Source: an uncultured Duncaniella sp.
GTDB taxonomy: Bacteria > Bacteroidota > Bacteroidia > Bacteroidales > Muribaculaceae
Direction: 5' to 3'
Length of the DNA stretch: 64,000 nucleotides
NCBI GenBank assembly: GCA_910578615.1
Contig: CAJTRI010000009.1
Coordinates: forward strand, 63,079-127,078
The notes beneath the pieces were generated by a model. That model made no database searches, was not told the DNA's origin, and was given only the letters and a program-made list of their open reading frames with translations. Position numbers and translations under genes: made by a program. Position 1 is the first letter of the stretch; each line of letters opens with the position of its first letter. Positions 36,711 through 46,414 of this stretch are shown here, piece after piece.

Positions 36711-37565
36711 GTGAACGAGCTTCTTAAATTCATTGTAAAATACAGCAGTTGGTTCCTCTTCGTGCTCTACGTGGCGGCAAGCTGCGTATTGCTGTTTTCG
36801 AGCAATCCGTTCCAACACCATGTCTATCTGACATCAGCCAACATCATATCGTCCAATACATACCGTGCAGCCAATTCCGTCACTTCTTATTTCTCTCTCC
36901 GCGAGATAAACAAAGACCTCCAACGACGCAACAGCGATCTCGAACTTGAAATCTATCGTCTGAAAGAGATTATCCGAGACCAAGACCAGAAAGCCTATGC
37001 AGACACGATGACAGTAGACTCGGCACTCACACGCTATCACTTCATCATAGCCGATGTCATCAATAACTCCATAACCCGTTCTCACAACTATATCACGATA
37101 GAGAAAGGCCGTCTGGACGGCGTAGAACCTGAAATGGGTGTCATGGATCAGAACGGAATAGTAGGCATAGTCAACGTGGTCGGAGACCACACGGCACGAC
37201 TCATCTCGATACTCAACCCATATCTGCGTCTGTCATGCAAGGTCAAGGGAGAGGCACAGGTAGGCTCGCTCGTATGGGACGGAAAGGATCCCGGGGAGGC
37301 AATACTCGAAGAGCTTCCGAAACACGCCAAGTTCGTCAAAGGAGACACGGTCGTGACAAGCGGTTACTCCTCTGTATTTCCCGAAGGCGTACCAATCGGA
37401 ACGATAATGTCGGGAGAGAGAGACCGCGAGGACAACTTCTACACACTCCGTGTCAGACTTTTCACGGACTTCTCCACTCTATCCACAGTCCGCGTCATCC
37501 GTGACGATATGAAACAGGAATTGCAGACTGTGGAAAAGGAACTTGAAATCAAGGACAATTTCTGA
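36711..37565 (+). CDS. mreC: Rod shape-determining protein MreC
   Basis: A periplasmic scaffold of the elongation complex, 284 residues. It starts with GTG, has one N-terminal membrane helix (about 14-32), a coiled coil (about 62-88) and the double beta-barrel MreC domain (GRLDGVEPEMGVMDQNGIVGIV shown in part: LDGVEPEMGVMDQNGIVG; VTSGYSSVFPEGVPIG). It begins 122 nt after mreB, behind the hairpin, and is followed by mreD after 11 nt. Confidence 0.94.
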   Translation: MNELLKFIVKYSSWFLFVLYVAASCVLLFSSNPFQHHVYLTSANIISSNTYRAANSVTSYFSLREINKDLQRRNSDLELEIYRLKEIIRDQDQKAYADTMTVDSALTRYHFIIADVINNSITRSHNYITIEKGRLDGVEPEMGVMDQNGIVGIVNVVGDHTARLISILNPYLRLSCKVKGEAQVGSLVWDGKDPGEAILEELPKHAKFVKGDTVVTSGYSSVFPEGVPIGTIMSGERDREDNFYTLRVRLFTDFSTLSTVRVIRDDMKQELQTVEKELEIKDNF

Positions 37566-37576
37566 GATTTAGCATC

Positions 37577-38098
37577 ATGAGCAAGACCGTATTGCAATTC
37601 GTCATCCTGTCGCTGGTTCTGATTCTGGCCCAAGTGATTGTGTTCAATCACATCTGCCTCTTCAATGTGGCTGTGCCGATGGTGTTTATCTACGTCATCG
37701 TGCGCCTACCCATCACCATGAACGCCAACCAGGTGCTTACCATAAGTTTCTGTCTCGGCCTCATCGTAGACATATTCTCAGACACCCTCGGGATGAACGC
37801 CCTGTCATGCACCATTCTCGCCATGCTGCGCCGTCCCATACTGCGTCTATACGTCCCTCGCGAGGAAGATCTCACGCGTCCGGAACCATCACTTGAATCC
37901 CTTGGAACCGCCGTCTATCTCAAATATCTACTGACGATGACGCTCCTCTATTGCTCCCTCATCTTCCTTATTGAGTCGTTCACGTTTTTCAATCCTCTCC
38001 AACTGGCTCTGCGCGTAGTGTCAAGCACAGTCCTATCAATGCTCCTGATGCTCGGCGTGGACTCCCTAATGACTCCCCGAAGTGAGAAAAGACTATAA
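37577..38098 (+). CDS. mreD: Rod shape-determining protein MreD
   Basis: A small integral membrane protein (173 residues) of the elongation complex with about five hydrophobic segments. Sequence conservation is low, as in the family, but the segment GLIVDIFSDTLGMNALSCTI is characteristic. Its last 17 nt overlap mrdA, pointing to translational coupling. Confidence 0.88.
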   Translation: MSKTVLQFVILSLVLILAQVIVFNHICLFNVAVPMVFIYVIVRLPITMNANQVLTISFCLGLIVDIFSDTLGMNALSCTILAMLRRPILRLYVPREEDLTRPEPSLESLGTAVYLKYLLTMTLLYCSLIFLIESFTFFNPLQLALRVVSSTVLSMLLMLGVDSLMTPRSEKRL

Positions 38099-39944
38099 TC
38101 TTGCCAAACGCCGCTATGTCATCGGCGGCTTCATCGTCATCATCGTCATCATCTATCTTGTCAGGCTATTCAACCTGCAAGTGGCTGATTCGAAATACAA
38201 GGAGTATGCTGACTCCAACGCCTTCCTCCGCAAGGCCGTCTATCCGTCACGCGGCATCATCTATGACCGCGACGGGCGTCTTGTCGTATACAACCAGCCG
38301 GCCTATGACGTGATGCTCATACCGCGCGACGTCAAGGACTTCGACACTATTGACTTCTGCAACGCAGTCGGGATCACACGCGACGAACTTGTAAAGCGAT
38401 TTACCGACATGCGCGACAAGCGCAGAAATCCCGCCTATTCCTCCTATTCCCCACAACGGCTTCTCACCCATCTTACCGCCGAGGATTACGGACGCCTGCA
38501 AGAGAAACTATACCGTTTCCCCGGATTCTATATACAGAAACGCATACTCCGCGAGTATAACTACAAATCGGCAGCCAACGTTCTCGGCAATATACGCGAA
38601 GTCTCGCAAAAGGATATCGACCGCGACTCCTATTATAATCCCGGCGACTACATAGGCGACATAGGGGTGGAACACACCTATGAAGAATATCTCAGAGGCC
38701 ACAAGGGTGCGGAAGTGCTCATGCGCGATGCCCTCGGACGCATACAGGGACGATATGAGGAAGGCGCGCTTGACCGTGACGCAGTGGCAGGGCGCAATAT
38801 AAAGCTAAGTCTCAACATAGAGCTTCAACAGTATGCCGAGTCATTGATGGTCAACAAGAAGGGTGCCGTGGTGGCAATAGAGCCTTCAACAGGCGAGATA
38901 CTGTGTCTTGTCTCGGCTCCAACCTATGATCCCTCGCTGCTGATAGGCCGCGAACGAGGCAACAATTACAACATGCTGATGAGGGATCTTGACAAGCCGC
39001 TGTTCAATCGTGCCATACAGGCTACCTACCCCCCCGGCTCGACTTTCAAGCCTACGCAGGGACTGATACTTCTCGAAGAAGGAATCATCACGACCGGCAC
39101 TATGTTTCCTTGTGCCCACGGCTTCATATCGGGCGGCCTGAGGGTCGGATGTCACGGACACGGTTCGCCTCTGCCGCTAAAACCGGCTTTGCAGACCTCT
39201 TGCAACGCCTATTTCTGCTGGGGTTTCAAGGCCATGGTGGACAAACGCGGCAAATATGGATCCTCGGCAAATGCCTTTGACATATGGAAGAAACATATGG
39301 TATCAATGGGCTACGGCTACCGCCTCGGCATAGACCTACCCGGCGAATACCGTGGCTTCATCCCTAACGTCGACTTCTACAACAAGTGGTATGGCGCCGG
39401 TCATTGGAGTGCCAACACCATCATCTCGGTATCGATCGGACAGGGTGAGATTCTTGCAACCCCACTTCAAATCGCCAACCTTTCGGCCACTATCGCCAAC
39501 CGAGGGCATTATATCACCCCTCACGTAGTCAAAGAGATACAGGACACCATAGTCCCGGCTGAATACCTCGAAGTACATACCCCGACAATAGCCTCTCACT
39601 GGTATAACGATATAGCCGAGGGTATGCGAATGGCTGTCACCGGCGGTACATGCCGCGTGGCCAACCTTCCCGACATCGAGGTGTGCGGAAAGACAGGAAC
39701 CGCACAAAACCCACACGGACGAGACCACTCGGCCTTTATGGGATTCGCCCCGTATCACGACCCAAAAATCGCGGTGGCCGTATATGTCGAAAATGCCGGA
39801 TTCGGTGCGACATTCGGCGTGCCGATAGGCGCCCTCGTAATAGAGAGATATCTCAAAGGGAGTATAGCTCCTGACCGCAAATATCTCGAAGAACGCATGT
39901 TGCAAAGCAACACAATCCAGTTTGCAGGAACCAAGAAACATTGA
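38082..39944 (+). CDS. mrdA: Penicillin-binding protein 2, elongation transpeptidase
   Basis: Cross-links peptidoglycan during elongation together with RodA. It starts with GTG inside mreD and has 620 residues. An N-terminal membrane helix (about 11-28) is followed by the PBP dimerisation domain (PSRGIIYDRDGRLV) and the transpeptidase. Active-site motifs are STFK with Ser320, SCN (in QTSCNAYF) and KTGTAQN. It is the usual partner of the next gene, rodA. Confidence 0.96.
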   Translation: MRKDYNLAKRRYVIGGFIVIIVIIYLVRLFNLQVADSKYKEYADSNAFLRKAVYPSRGIIYDRDGRLVVYNQPAYDVMLIPRDVKDFDTIDFCNAVGITRDELVKRFTDMRDKRRNPAYSSYSPQRLLTHLTAEDYGRLQEKLYRFPGFYIQKRILREYNYKSAANVLGNIREVSQKDIDRDSYYNPGDYIGDIGVEHTYEEYLRGHKGAEVLMRDALGRIQGRYEEGALDRDAVAGRNIKLSLNIELQQYAESLMVNKKGAVVAIEPSTGEILCLVSAPTYDPSLLIGRERGNNYNMLMRDLDKPLFNRAIQATYPPGSTFKPTQGLILLEEGIITTGTMFPCAHGFISGGLRVGCHGHGSPLPLKPALQTSCNAYFCWGFKAMVDKRGKYGSSANAFDIWKKHMVSMGYGYRLGIDLPGEYRGFIPNVDFYNKWYGAGHWSANTIISVSIGQGEILATPLQIANLSATIANRGHYITPHVVKEIQDTIVPAEYLEVHTPTIASHWYNDIAEGMRMAVTGGTCRVANLPDIEVCGKTGTAQNPHGRDHSAFMGFAPYHDPKIAVAVYVENAGFGATFGVPIGALVIERYLKGSIAPDRKYLEERMLQSNTIQFAGTKKH

Positions 39945-39951
39945 CCGAACA

Positions 39952-41418
39952 GTGAGACAACAAGACGAAAAATCCTCATCCACCCTCCGCCACGTTGACT
40001 GGCTCACAGTGGTGCTCTACCTGCTTCTCGTCATGGCCGGGATGGTCAGCATCTACGCGGCCAGCTACGACTTCGACCATGCCAACATGCTTAGTTTCAC
40101 GGAATTTTCGGGGAAACAGTTCCGATGGATAGGCCTGTCACTCGGACTGGGACTCGTCCTTCTGCTCATTGACGTGCGCGTCTACGAGAACTATGCCTAT
40201 GTAATCTATGCCGGGTTGTTACTACTACTGCTGGTCACCATCTTCATAGCCCCGGACATCAAAGGATCGCGCTCATGGCTGGTAATAGGCCCGATGAGCC
40301 TGCAACCGGCCGAATTTGGCAAATTCGCAACCGCATTGTGTCTTGCCAAGTTATTTTCAAGCTACAACTTTGTACTCAATGCCTCGCGTGCCAACTATTA
40401 CCGTGCACTTCTCATCATCTTTCTCCCGGTAATCCTCATCCTCGGGCAGAAGGAGACCGGCTCCGCGCTGGTCTACCTGTCACTCTTCTTCGTGCTATAC
40501 CGCGAGGGAATGAGCGGGCTGACGCTGCTTGCGGCTTTCTGCGCGGTGGTGTTCTTTGTGGTGGAAGTGAAATTTACAGGCAGTATGATTGTCGGCATCC
40601 CGTCAGGACAGGCCTCGGTCTTCATAATGATAATGGTGCTGATAGTGGCAATGCTCGGTATCTACTGCAAACATTGGGAAGGGGCGAGAAACGTATTTCT
40701 GTGGTTTGCCGGTACCGGCGCCATTGTCGCCGCTCTTGAAATGTCAGGGGTAGCCGTGCCAGGACTGTTCTACTTCCTCGGAGTGATAGCTGTGGCGCTG
40801 GCCTACTGCATACTCCTTATGTTCAAGACCAAGGCCCGCAACCTCATCATCACGGTAGGTACGGCCACGGCTTCGATCATATTCATGTTCTCTGTCGACT
40901 ATGCCTTCACATCCATCCTCCAACCCCACCAACAGATGCGAATCAAGGTGGCACTCGGCATCGAGGACGACCTGAGAGGAGCCGGATATAATGTCAACCA
41001 GTCAAAGATCGCCATCGGCTCGGGAGGGATGTTCGGCAAAGGTTTTCTGAACGGAACCCAGACAAAGCTCAAATATGTGCCCGAACAGCACACAGACTTT
41101 ATCTACTGCACCATCGGCGAAGAGGAAGGATTCGTTGGGTCTGCGGCCGTGTTGCTGGTCTTCCTCATACTCATCCTGCGCATCCTTGCCATAGCCGAAC
41201 GGCAGCCCACAGTGTTTGGCCGCGTATATGCATATTGCGTGGCAAGTTATCTGATATTCCATATAGCCATCAACATAGGTATGGTGATAGGCCTGTGCCC
41301 GGTCATCGGCATACCGCTCCCGTTTTTCAGCTATGGAGGCTCGTCGCTATGGGGCTTCACCTTCCTGCTCTTCATTCTCCTGCGCATCGATGCCTCACGA
41401 CGGGAACGCTCGTTCTGA
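39952..41418 (+). CDS. rodA: Peptidoglycan glycosyltransferase RodA
   Basis: A SEDS-family polymerase that extends glycan strands in elongation. About ten membrane helices and family motifs are visible: KGSRSWLVIGPMSLQPAEFGK, quoted in part as SRSWLVIGPMSLQPAEFGK, and PFFSYGGSSLWG near the C-terminus. The start is uncertain: the GTG at 39952 leaves 7 nt after mrdA and is preferred, while a TTG at 39922 would add ten residues and overlap mrdA. Its stop is 12 nt from that of the convergent antiporter gene. Confidence 0.93.
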   Translation: MRQQDEKSSSTLRHVDWLTVVLYLLLVMAGMVSIYAASYDFDHANMLSFTEFSGKQFRWIGLSLGLGLVLLLIDVRVYENYAYVIYAGLLLLLLVTIFIAPDIKGSRSWLVIGPMSLQPAEFGKFATALCLAKLFSSYNFVLNASRANYYRALLIIFLPVILILGQKETGSALVYLSLFFVLYREGMSGLTLLAAFCAVVFFVVEVKFTGSMIVGIPSGQASVFIMIMVLIVAMLGIYCKHWEGARNVFLWFAGTGAIVAALEMSGVAVPGLFYFLGVIAVALAYCILLMFKTKARNLIITVGTATASIIFMFSVDYAFTSILQPHQQMRIKVALGIEDDLRGAGYNVNQSKIAIGSGGMFGKGFLNGTQTKLKYVPEQHTDFIYCTIGEEEGFVGSAAVLLVFLILILRILAIAERQPTVFGRVYAYCVASYLIFHIAINIGMVIGLCPVIGIPLPFFSYGGSSLWGFTFLLFILLRIDASRRERSF

Positions 41419-41430
41419 CAAGGCCTTCTG

Positions 41431-42744
41431 TCAGGGCATGTGCAGACGACGTGGAAAGAGGAATACAACCGAAAGAGCCACCATCACCGCCAGCGCCCAC
41501 GGGTAATAGAGATACGGGAAAGGAGCCGTAGGGGGTATGCCGGCAAGTGATGTCGCCAGAAGTGTCTGTGCACCATACGGAATGAGACACTGTACTATGC
41601 ACGAGCATGAGTCAAGAAGGGAGGCGCTCTTGCGCGGGTCAACTCCGAAACGCTCCCCTATCTCGCGCGCTATCCCACCCACCGTGATTATGGCCACCGT
41701 ATTGTTGGCCGTGCAGAGGTTGACCAGTCCCACAAGAAGGGCTATACAAGTCTGCGCCCCCCTCAGTCCTCTGACTCTTGAAGAGAGGCATTGCAGCAGG
41801 AACTGTATACCTCCCGAGGCTTTTATAATACCAAGCATGCCAGCAGCCAGAAGGGTAACTATAATAAGATTTCCAACCGAGTCAATGCCTGACCCCATGG
41901 CCCCGAAAAGCAATATGATATCGTGTCCCATAACCAAGCCGAACCCGAGGGAAGAAACAATCCCGGCCAGCAGCACTATCATCACGTTGATACCTTTGAC
42001 GGCCAATACGAGAACAACCACATAAGGCAGTACGAGCCACGGGGAATGGCTCTTTGTGACAACCGTTGCGGAAGCCTCTGAACCTACAAACATGTATATG
42101 ACGAGCGTGACGACTGCCGCAGGAAGCGCTATCCACAGATTTGCCTTGAACTTGTCAGCCATCCTGCACCCCTGCGAACGCGTGGCGGCTATGGTTGTAT
42201 CAGAGATAAACGACAGATTGTCTCCGAAGAAAGCGCCACCAAGTACCACTGCCACATAGAAAGGCAGATTCCCTCCCGACATTCCGGCCATCTCTACGGC
42301 AAGTGGCGCAAGCGCGACCACCGTGCCTACCGAGGTACCGATGGAAAGAGAGATAAAGCATGAAGCGACAAACAGTCCCGGCACGATGAGACTGGGCGGA
42401 AAAAACCTTAACGCAAATTCCACAGTGGCATCAATCGAGCCTATATACTTCGCTACTGAGGCAAAAGCGCCGGCAAAGACAAAGACCCATACCATATACA
42501 GTATATTAGGATGGGCTGCCGCACGTGAGAAGACCTCTACACGGTTCGAGAGTGATCCGCCGTCACGATAGAGCAGAAGGCCCCACACCGATGCTACTAC
42601 AAGGGCCACCGAAAGCGGCATCTTATAGAAATCCCCGATTATGACCGACACGACAAGATACATCACCATAAAAACCGCCATAGGGGAAAGCCCCATAAGG
42701 CCACGGGCGACAGAAACTTTCGACAATGGCACCGGCCCGTTCAT
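41431..42744 (-). CDS. NhaC-type Na+/H+ antiporter family protein
   Basis: A cytoplasmic-membrane transporter of 437 residues with about ten to eleven hydrophobic segments. Motifs of the NhaC group include SLSIGTSVGTVVALAPLAVE, the acidic GGAFFGDNLSFISDTTIAAT (shown in part) and the C-terminal CTANNTVAIITVGGIA. Na+ for H+ exchange is likely. Related proteins move amino acids or malate together with Na+, so the substrate is not certain. It is monocistronic and convergent to rodA. Confidence 0.85.
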   Translation of the reverse strand: MNGPVPLSKVSVARGLMGLSPMAVFMVMYLVVSVIIGDFYKMPLSVALVVASVWGLLLYRDGGSLSNRVEVFSRAAAHPNILYMVWVFVFAGAFASVAKYIGSIDATVEFALRFFPPSLIVPGLFVASCFISLSIGTSVGTVVALAPLAVEMAGMSGGNLPFYVAVVLGGAFFGDNLSFISDTTIAATRSQGCRMADKFKANLWIALPAAVVTLVIYMFVGSEASATVVTKSHSPWLVLPYVVVLVLAVKGINVMIVLLAGIVSSLGFGLVMGHDIILLFGAMGSGIDSVGNLIIVTLLAAGMLGIIKASGGIQFLLQCLSSRVRGLRGAQTCIALLVGLVNLCTANNTVAIITVGGIAREIGERFGVDPRKSASLLDSCSCIVQCLIPYGAQTLLATSLAGIPPTAPFPYLYYPWALAVMVALSVVFLFPRRLHMP

Positions 42745-42772
42745 ATCAATTCTATTTTACGGTTCATAGGTA

Positions 42773-42804
42773 CAAAATTACAACTTTTCGAGGATATTTC
42801 CCAA
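42773..42804 (-). promoter_or_regulatory. Promoter of the NhaC-type antiporter gene
   Basis: Reverse-strand TAATTTTG (42780-42773) with TTGG (42804-42801) 20 nt upstream fits the Bacteroidota promoter. The leader would be about 25 nt. Confidence 0.65.
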
Positions 42805-42820
42805 CATTTATAAAGCAACT

Positions 42821-42869
42821 CCCGGAAAAGAAAGGTTCAGACAATAGGTCTGGTCTTTCTTTCCGAGAG
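42821..42869 (-). terminator. Putative terminator downstream of clpC
   Basis: CCGGAAAAGAAAGG-TCAGAC and GTCTGG-CTTTCTTTCCG form a long imperfect stem 28 nt after the clpC stop. On the clpC strand the distal arm is U-rich. Confidence 0.6.
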
Positions 42870-42896
42870 TCGGTATAGTCTTCGCCGCAGGCAGAA

Positions 42897-45494
42897 CTAC
42901 ATCTCCTTTACAGGAGGTTCTCCGGGACGGATAATCTCGGTAGTCAGCTCCTGAGCCTCCGGGGCGCGAGAGACGAATATCTCATCTCCGGGAACCACTG
43001 TGGCATCAATAATAAGCTCGGCCAAGGCATCTTCGAGATATTTCTGGATCGCACGCTTCAACGGACGTGCCCCGAACTGTGAGTCATAACCCTTGTCGGC
43101 CACAAAATCACGGGCCTCCGGCGTGATCGTGAGCTTGTAGCCAAGCTCCTCCACCCTGCGGCGGAATCCGGCAAGCTCTATCTCGATAATCTTGTATATC
43201 GCCTCCCGGTCAAGCGGGGAGAACATAACGATATCGTCTATGCGGTTGAGAAACTCAGGTGCGAATGCCTTGTTGAGCGCTTTCTGCAAGACTCCCTGTG
43301 ACACCTCCTTGTCTTCGGCCGGGCGTGCATTGAAACCTATGCCGCCTCCGAAGTCTTTCAACTGGCGCGAACCGATGTTGGATGTCATTATTATAATAGT
43401 GTTCTTGAAATCCACACGCCGTCCCAGAGAATCAGTCAGACGCCCTTCGTCCATCACTTGGAGAAGAAGATTGAAGACATCAGGATGAGCCTTCTCTATC
43501 TCATCAAGAAGGACTATGGAATAAGGATGGCGGCGCACCTTTTCGGTGAGCTGTCCGCCCTCCTCGTAACCGACATATCCCGGAGGCGCACCGACAAGAC
43601 GGGAGACAGTGAACTTCTCCATATACTCGCTCATATCTATGCGGATGAGCGAGTCCGTTGTATCAAACATGTATTCGGCGAGTTTCTTGGCCAGATGTGT
43701 CTTACCAACGCCTGTCGGGCCGAGGAAAAGAAAGGTACCTATGGGCTTGGAAGGGTCTTTAAGCCCTATCCGGTTTCGCTGGATAGCCTTTACAATCTTG
43801 TCTATGGCAGCATCCTGTCCTATAATCTGGCTTTTAAGCGCCGGATTCATCTCTTTAAGACGGCGCCCTTCGGCCTGTGCTATACGCTGGACGGGAACAC
43901 CTGTCATCATAGCCACCACCTCGGCCACTTTATCCTCGTCAACAGTCTCACGCATGGTAGCAAGCTGCTCCTGCCATGACTTTGTGGCGGCATCAAGCTG
44001 CTGTTTCAGCTGCTGCTCACGATCTCGGTAGGCGGCTGCCTTCTCAAAATTCTGAGCCTGTGCGGCACGGAGTTTTTCAGACGAGGTCTCGTCAATCTCC
44101 TTTTCAAGCTTCTCGATAGCCTCCGGGACAGCTATGTTTGTGACATGCACACGCGAACCGGCCTCGTCAAGCGCGTCAATGGCTTTGTCTGGGAAATTGC
44201 GGTCGCTAACATAACGTTCGGTCAATGCCACACATGCATCAAGCGCGCCGGAGGTATATGTGACGTTATGATGTTCCTCATATTTGTCCTTGATATTGTC
44301 AAGTATAATCCGGGTCTCCTCACGAGAGGTAGGCTCCACCATGACTTTTTGGAAACGGCGTTCCAAAGCTCCGTCGTTTTCGATATTCTTTCGATATTCG
44401 TCAAGAGTTGTGGCGCCTATACACTGTATCTCGCCACGGGCGAGTGCCGGTTTCAGCAGGTTGGCCGCATCCATCGACCCTGCCGCGTTGCCGGCTCCCA
44501 CTATGGTGTGAAGCTCGTCTATGAAAAGTATGATGTCACGGTTCTTGGCAAGCTCGTCAAGAATACCCTTTATGCGCTCCTCGAATTGGCCACGATACTT
44601 AGTCCCGGCCACTATCGAAGCCATGTCAAGCGAGACAACACGCTTGTCAAAGAGTATGCGCGAGACCATGCGCTTCACGATGCGCAGTGCAAGACCCTCG
44701 ACAATTGCGGACTTACCCACACCAGGCTCTCCTATAAGCACGGGATTGTTCTTCTTGCGGCGAGACAGAATCTGCGCGAGGCGCTCGATTTCCACCTCAC
44801 GGCCCACTACCGGATCAAGCCTCCCCTCCTCGGCGGCAAGTGTCATGTCGTTGCCATACTTGTCAAGCATGGGAGTGTCATTGCCGCGACGTCGGCCCGA
44901 AGACCGTTCGGAACGGCGTGTGTCGTTAGTCTCCCGTGACGACGGAGGAACAGGGCCGGGAGCACGGTCGTCATCATCCTCGTCGTCATCCTCGTCAGCA
45001 TAACTCCCACCCATCGAAGGGGCCGTTCCGCCTGACTGGGTATTGAGAAGACGATAAAGACCCTCATACGTGATTCCGGCCCTACGGAAAGGATCCATGA
45101 ACTCCGAGTTCTGGGCATCTGAATTATGGAAGATGGCGAGAAGTAGGTGGACAGCGTCAACCTCATTGCATTTAAGCATCCTTGCTTCAAGCACGCTAAG
45201 CTTTATTATACGGCTCGAAAGATCGCTGACGGCCACATCGGCCACACCGACCTGACCGGCATAGCCCTCCTCGGCCGCAGCATTGAGAAGGGCCGTGTCA
45301 AGGGTTTCGCGCAGCTGAACCACCGAGGTTCCCCGCGCCGAACGCTCCATAAGCCGTGCCGGCTCTGACTCTATATCTTTGAGAAGGGATAGTAAGAGAT
45401 GTTCAGGCATGACATACCGGCTGTTGCAGCGGGCGGCCTGGACGGGAGAATCACTGACTATCTCCTTGAATTTCTGTGAATAAACTGTTTCCAT
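42897..45494 (-). CDS. clpC: ATP-dependent Clp protease ATPase subunit ClpC
   Basis: A Hsp100 unfoldase that feeds ClpP. The ATG at 45494 (METVYSQKFKE) is chosen over the open upstream extension because it aligns with the Clp N-domain. The 865 residues comprise a double Clp repeat domain (1-150), an acidic, proline/arginine-rich linker (about 175-215, with DEDDDEDDDD), the first AAA module (Walker A GEPGVGKSAIVE), a UVR-like middle domain (QNFEKAAAYRDREQQL), the second AAA module (GPTGVGKTHLAK) and the ClpB D2-small domain. The long acidic linker is notable. Confidence 0.94.
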   Translation of the reverse strand: METVYSQKFKEIVSDSPVQAARCNSRYVMPEHLLLSLLKDIESEPARLMERSARGTSVVQLRETLDTALLNAAAEEGYAGQVGVADVAVSDLSSRIIKLSVLEARMLKCNEVDAVHLLLAIFHNSDAQNSEFMDPFRRAGITYEGLYRLLNTQSGGTAPSMGGSYADEDDDEDDDDRAPGPVPPSSRETNDTRRSERSSGRRRGNDTPMLDKYGNDMTLAAEEGRLDPVVGREVEIERLAQILSRRKKNNPVLIGEPGVGKSAIVEGLALRIVKRMVSRILFDKRVVSLDMASIVAGTKYRGQFEERIKGILDELAKNRDIILFIDELHTIVGAGNAAGSMDAANLLKPALARGEIQCIGATTLDEYRKNIENDGALERRFQKVMVEPTSREETRIILDNIKDKYEEHHNVTYTSGALDACVALTERYVSDRNFPDKAIDALDEAGSRVHVTNIAVPEAIEKLEKEIDETSSEKLRAAQAQNFEKAAAYRDREQQLKQQLDAATKSWQEQLATMRETVDEDKVAEVVAMMTGVPVQRIAQAEGRRLKEMNPALKSQIIGQDAAIDKIVKAIQRNRIGLKDPSKPIGTFLFLGPTGVGKTHLAKKLAEYMFDTTDSLIRIDMSEYMEKFTVSRLVGAPPGYVGYEEGGQLTEKVRRHPYSIVLLDEIEKAHPDVFNLLLQVMDEGRLTDSLGRRVDFKNTIIIMTSNIGSRQLKDFGGGIGFNARPAEDKEVSQGVLQKALNKAFAPEFLNRIDDIVMFSPLDREAIYKIIEIELAGFRRRVEELGYKLTITPEARDFVADKGYDSQFGARPLKRAIQKYLEDALAELIIDATVVPGDEIFVSRAPEAQELTTEIIRPGEPPVKEM

Positions 45495-45532
45495 CAATAT
45501 GTTGTACCTTTCTTTGTCAGACGATATGGATA

Positions 45533-45540
45533 CAAAGATA
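45533..45540 (-). promoter_or_regulatory. -7 box of clpC
   Basis: Reverse-strand TATCTTTG matches TAnnTTTG, about 38 nt before the ATG. No well-placed -33 TTTG was found. No CIRCE or CtsR-like repeat was seen. Confidence 0.55.
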
Positions 45541-45579
45541 ACAAAAAGCGTGCCAAAATTGTGCGGACATGACAAATTA

Positions 45580-45609
45580 TTGTTAAGAATAGGTAAAAAT
45601 AAAACTTTG
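45580..45609 (+). promoter_or_regulatory. Weak promoter of the phosphoglycerate mutase gene
   Basis: TTG (45580-45582), a 19-nt spacer and AAACTTTG (45602-45609, seven of eight matches to TAnnTTTG positions) precede the ATG by 40 nt. Confidence 0.45.
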
Positions 45610-45649
45610 ACTGTCAACAGCATGTTAAAACTTAAAAAAACACCGCATT

Positions 45650-46336
45650 ATGAATCATCTTATATTGCTCCGCCACGGTCAGAGCGAATGGAACCTTTCA
45701 AACCGTTTCACAGGATGGACTGACGTAGAACTGTCAGACAAAGGACGTCAGGAGGCCGCAGAAGCCGGGCGAAAGATACTCGCATCAGGAGTGATGCCGC
45801 GCTACTGCTTCACCTCTTATCTGAAACGTGCCATCCATACCCTTGACATAGCCCTTGACACCATGGGACGTGACTGGCTGCCCGTGGTCAAGGACTGGCA
45901 TCTCAACGAGCGGCATTACGGTGCCCTCCAAGGGCTTGACAAGACCGACACTGCCAAAAAGTATGGTGACATACAGGTTCACATATGGCGCCGCAGTTAT
46001 GACGTGGCTCCCCCGGAGCTTACCGCCGATGATCCGCGTTTTCCCGGACATGACGAGCGATACTCCTTTCTGACAGCTGACGAACTGCCGCTTGCCGAGT
46101 CTCTGGCAGACACGGTGGAACGGGTACGCCCCTGCTGGCAGGAATTAGTCATACCGGCTCTTCGGCTCTATGGAGACGTTCTCATCACAGCCCACGGCAA
46201 CTCACTTCGCGCCCTCGTCATGACATTGCTCCATCTCAGTCCCGGGCAGATAGTCAGCGAGGAAATCCCTACCGGCACACCGCGCATAATCACACTTGAC
46301 GACCGCCTGACTGTCACTGATGACAGATATATGTGA
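45650..46336 (+). CDS. gpmA: 2,3-bisphosphoglycerate-dependent phosphoglycerate mutase
   Basis: Interconverts 3- and 2-phosphoglycerate in glycolysis. Diagnostic are the phosphohistidine motif LLRHGQSEWN, NRFTGWTDVELSDKG, LNERHYGALQGLDK and the second histidine in ITAHGNSLRAL. At 228 residues it is slightly shorter than the usual 230-250, with a clipped C-terminus (DDRYM). It stands alone between clpC and the rluA group. Confidence 0.95.
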   Translation: MNHLILLRHGQSEWNLSNRFTGWTDVELSDKGRQEAAEAGRKILASGVMPRYCFTSYLKRAIHTLDIALDTMGRDWLPVVKDWHLNERHYGALQGLDKTDTAKKYGDIQVHIWRRSYDVAPPELTADDPRFPGHDERYSFLTADELPLAESLADTVERVRPCWQELVIPALRLYGDVLITAHGNSLRALVMTLLHLSPGQIVSEEIPTGTPRIITLDDRLTVTDDRYM

Positions 46337-46375
46337 TAAAACATAAGCTGACAGCACACACTAAAAGATAATCTA

Positions 46376-46406
46376 TTGCATAGACGGAGGGTTTTGACTA
46401 ACTTTG
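46376..46406 (+). promoter_or_regulatory. Promoter giving a near-leaderless transcript of the RluA-type gene
   Basis: TTG at 46376-46378, a 20-nt spacer and TAACTTTG at 46399-46406 match the Bacteroidota promoter. The start codon is at 46415, only 8 nt after the -7 box, so the 5' leader would be almost absent. Confidence 0.65.
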
Positions 46407-46414
46407 CGCTCACT

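Noticed and set aside
44145..44939. 264-residue forward frame opposite clpC
   Set aside because: Antisense to the highly conserved AAA module; sequence looks like random translation.
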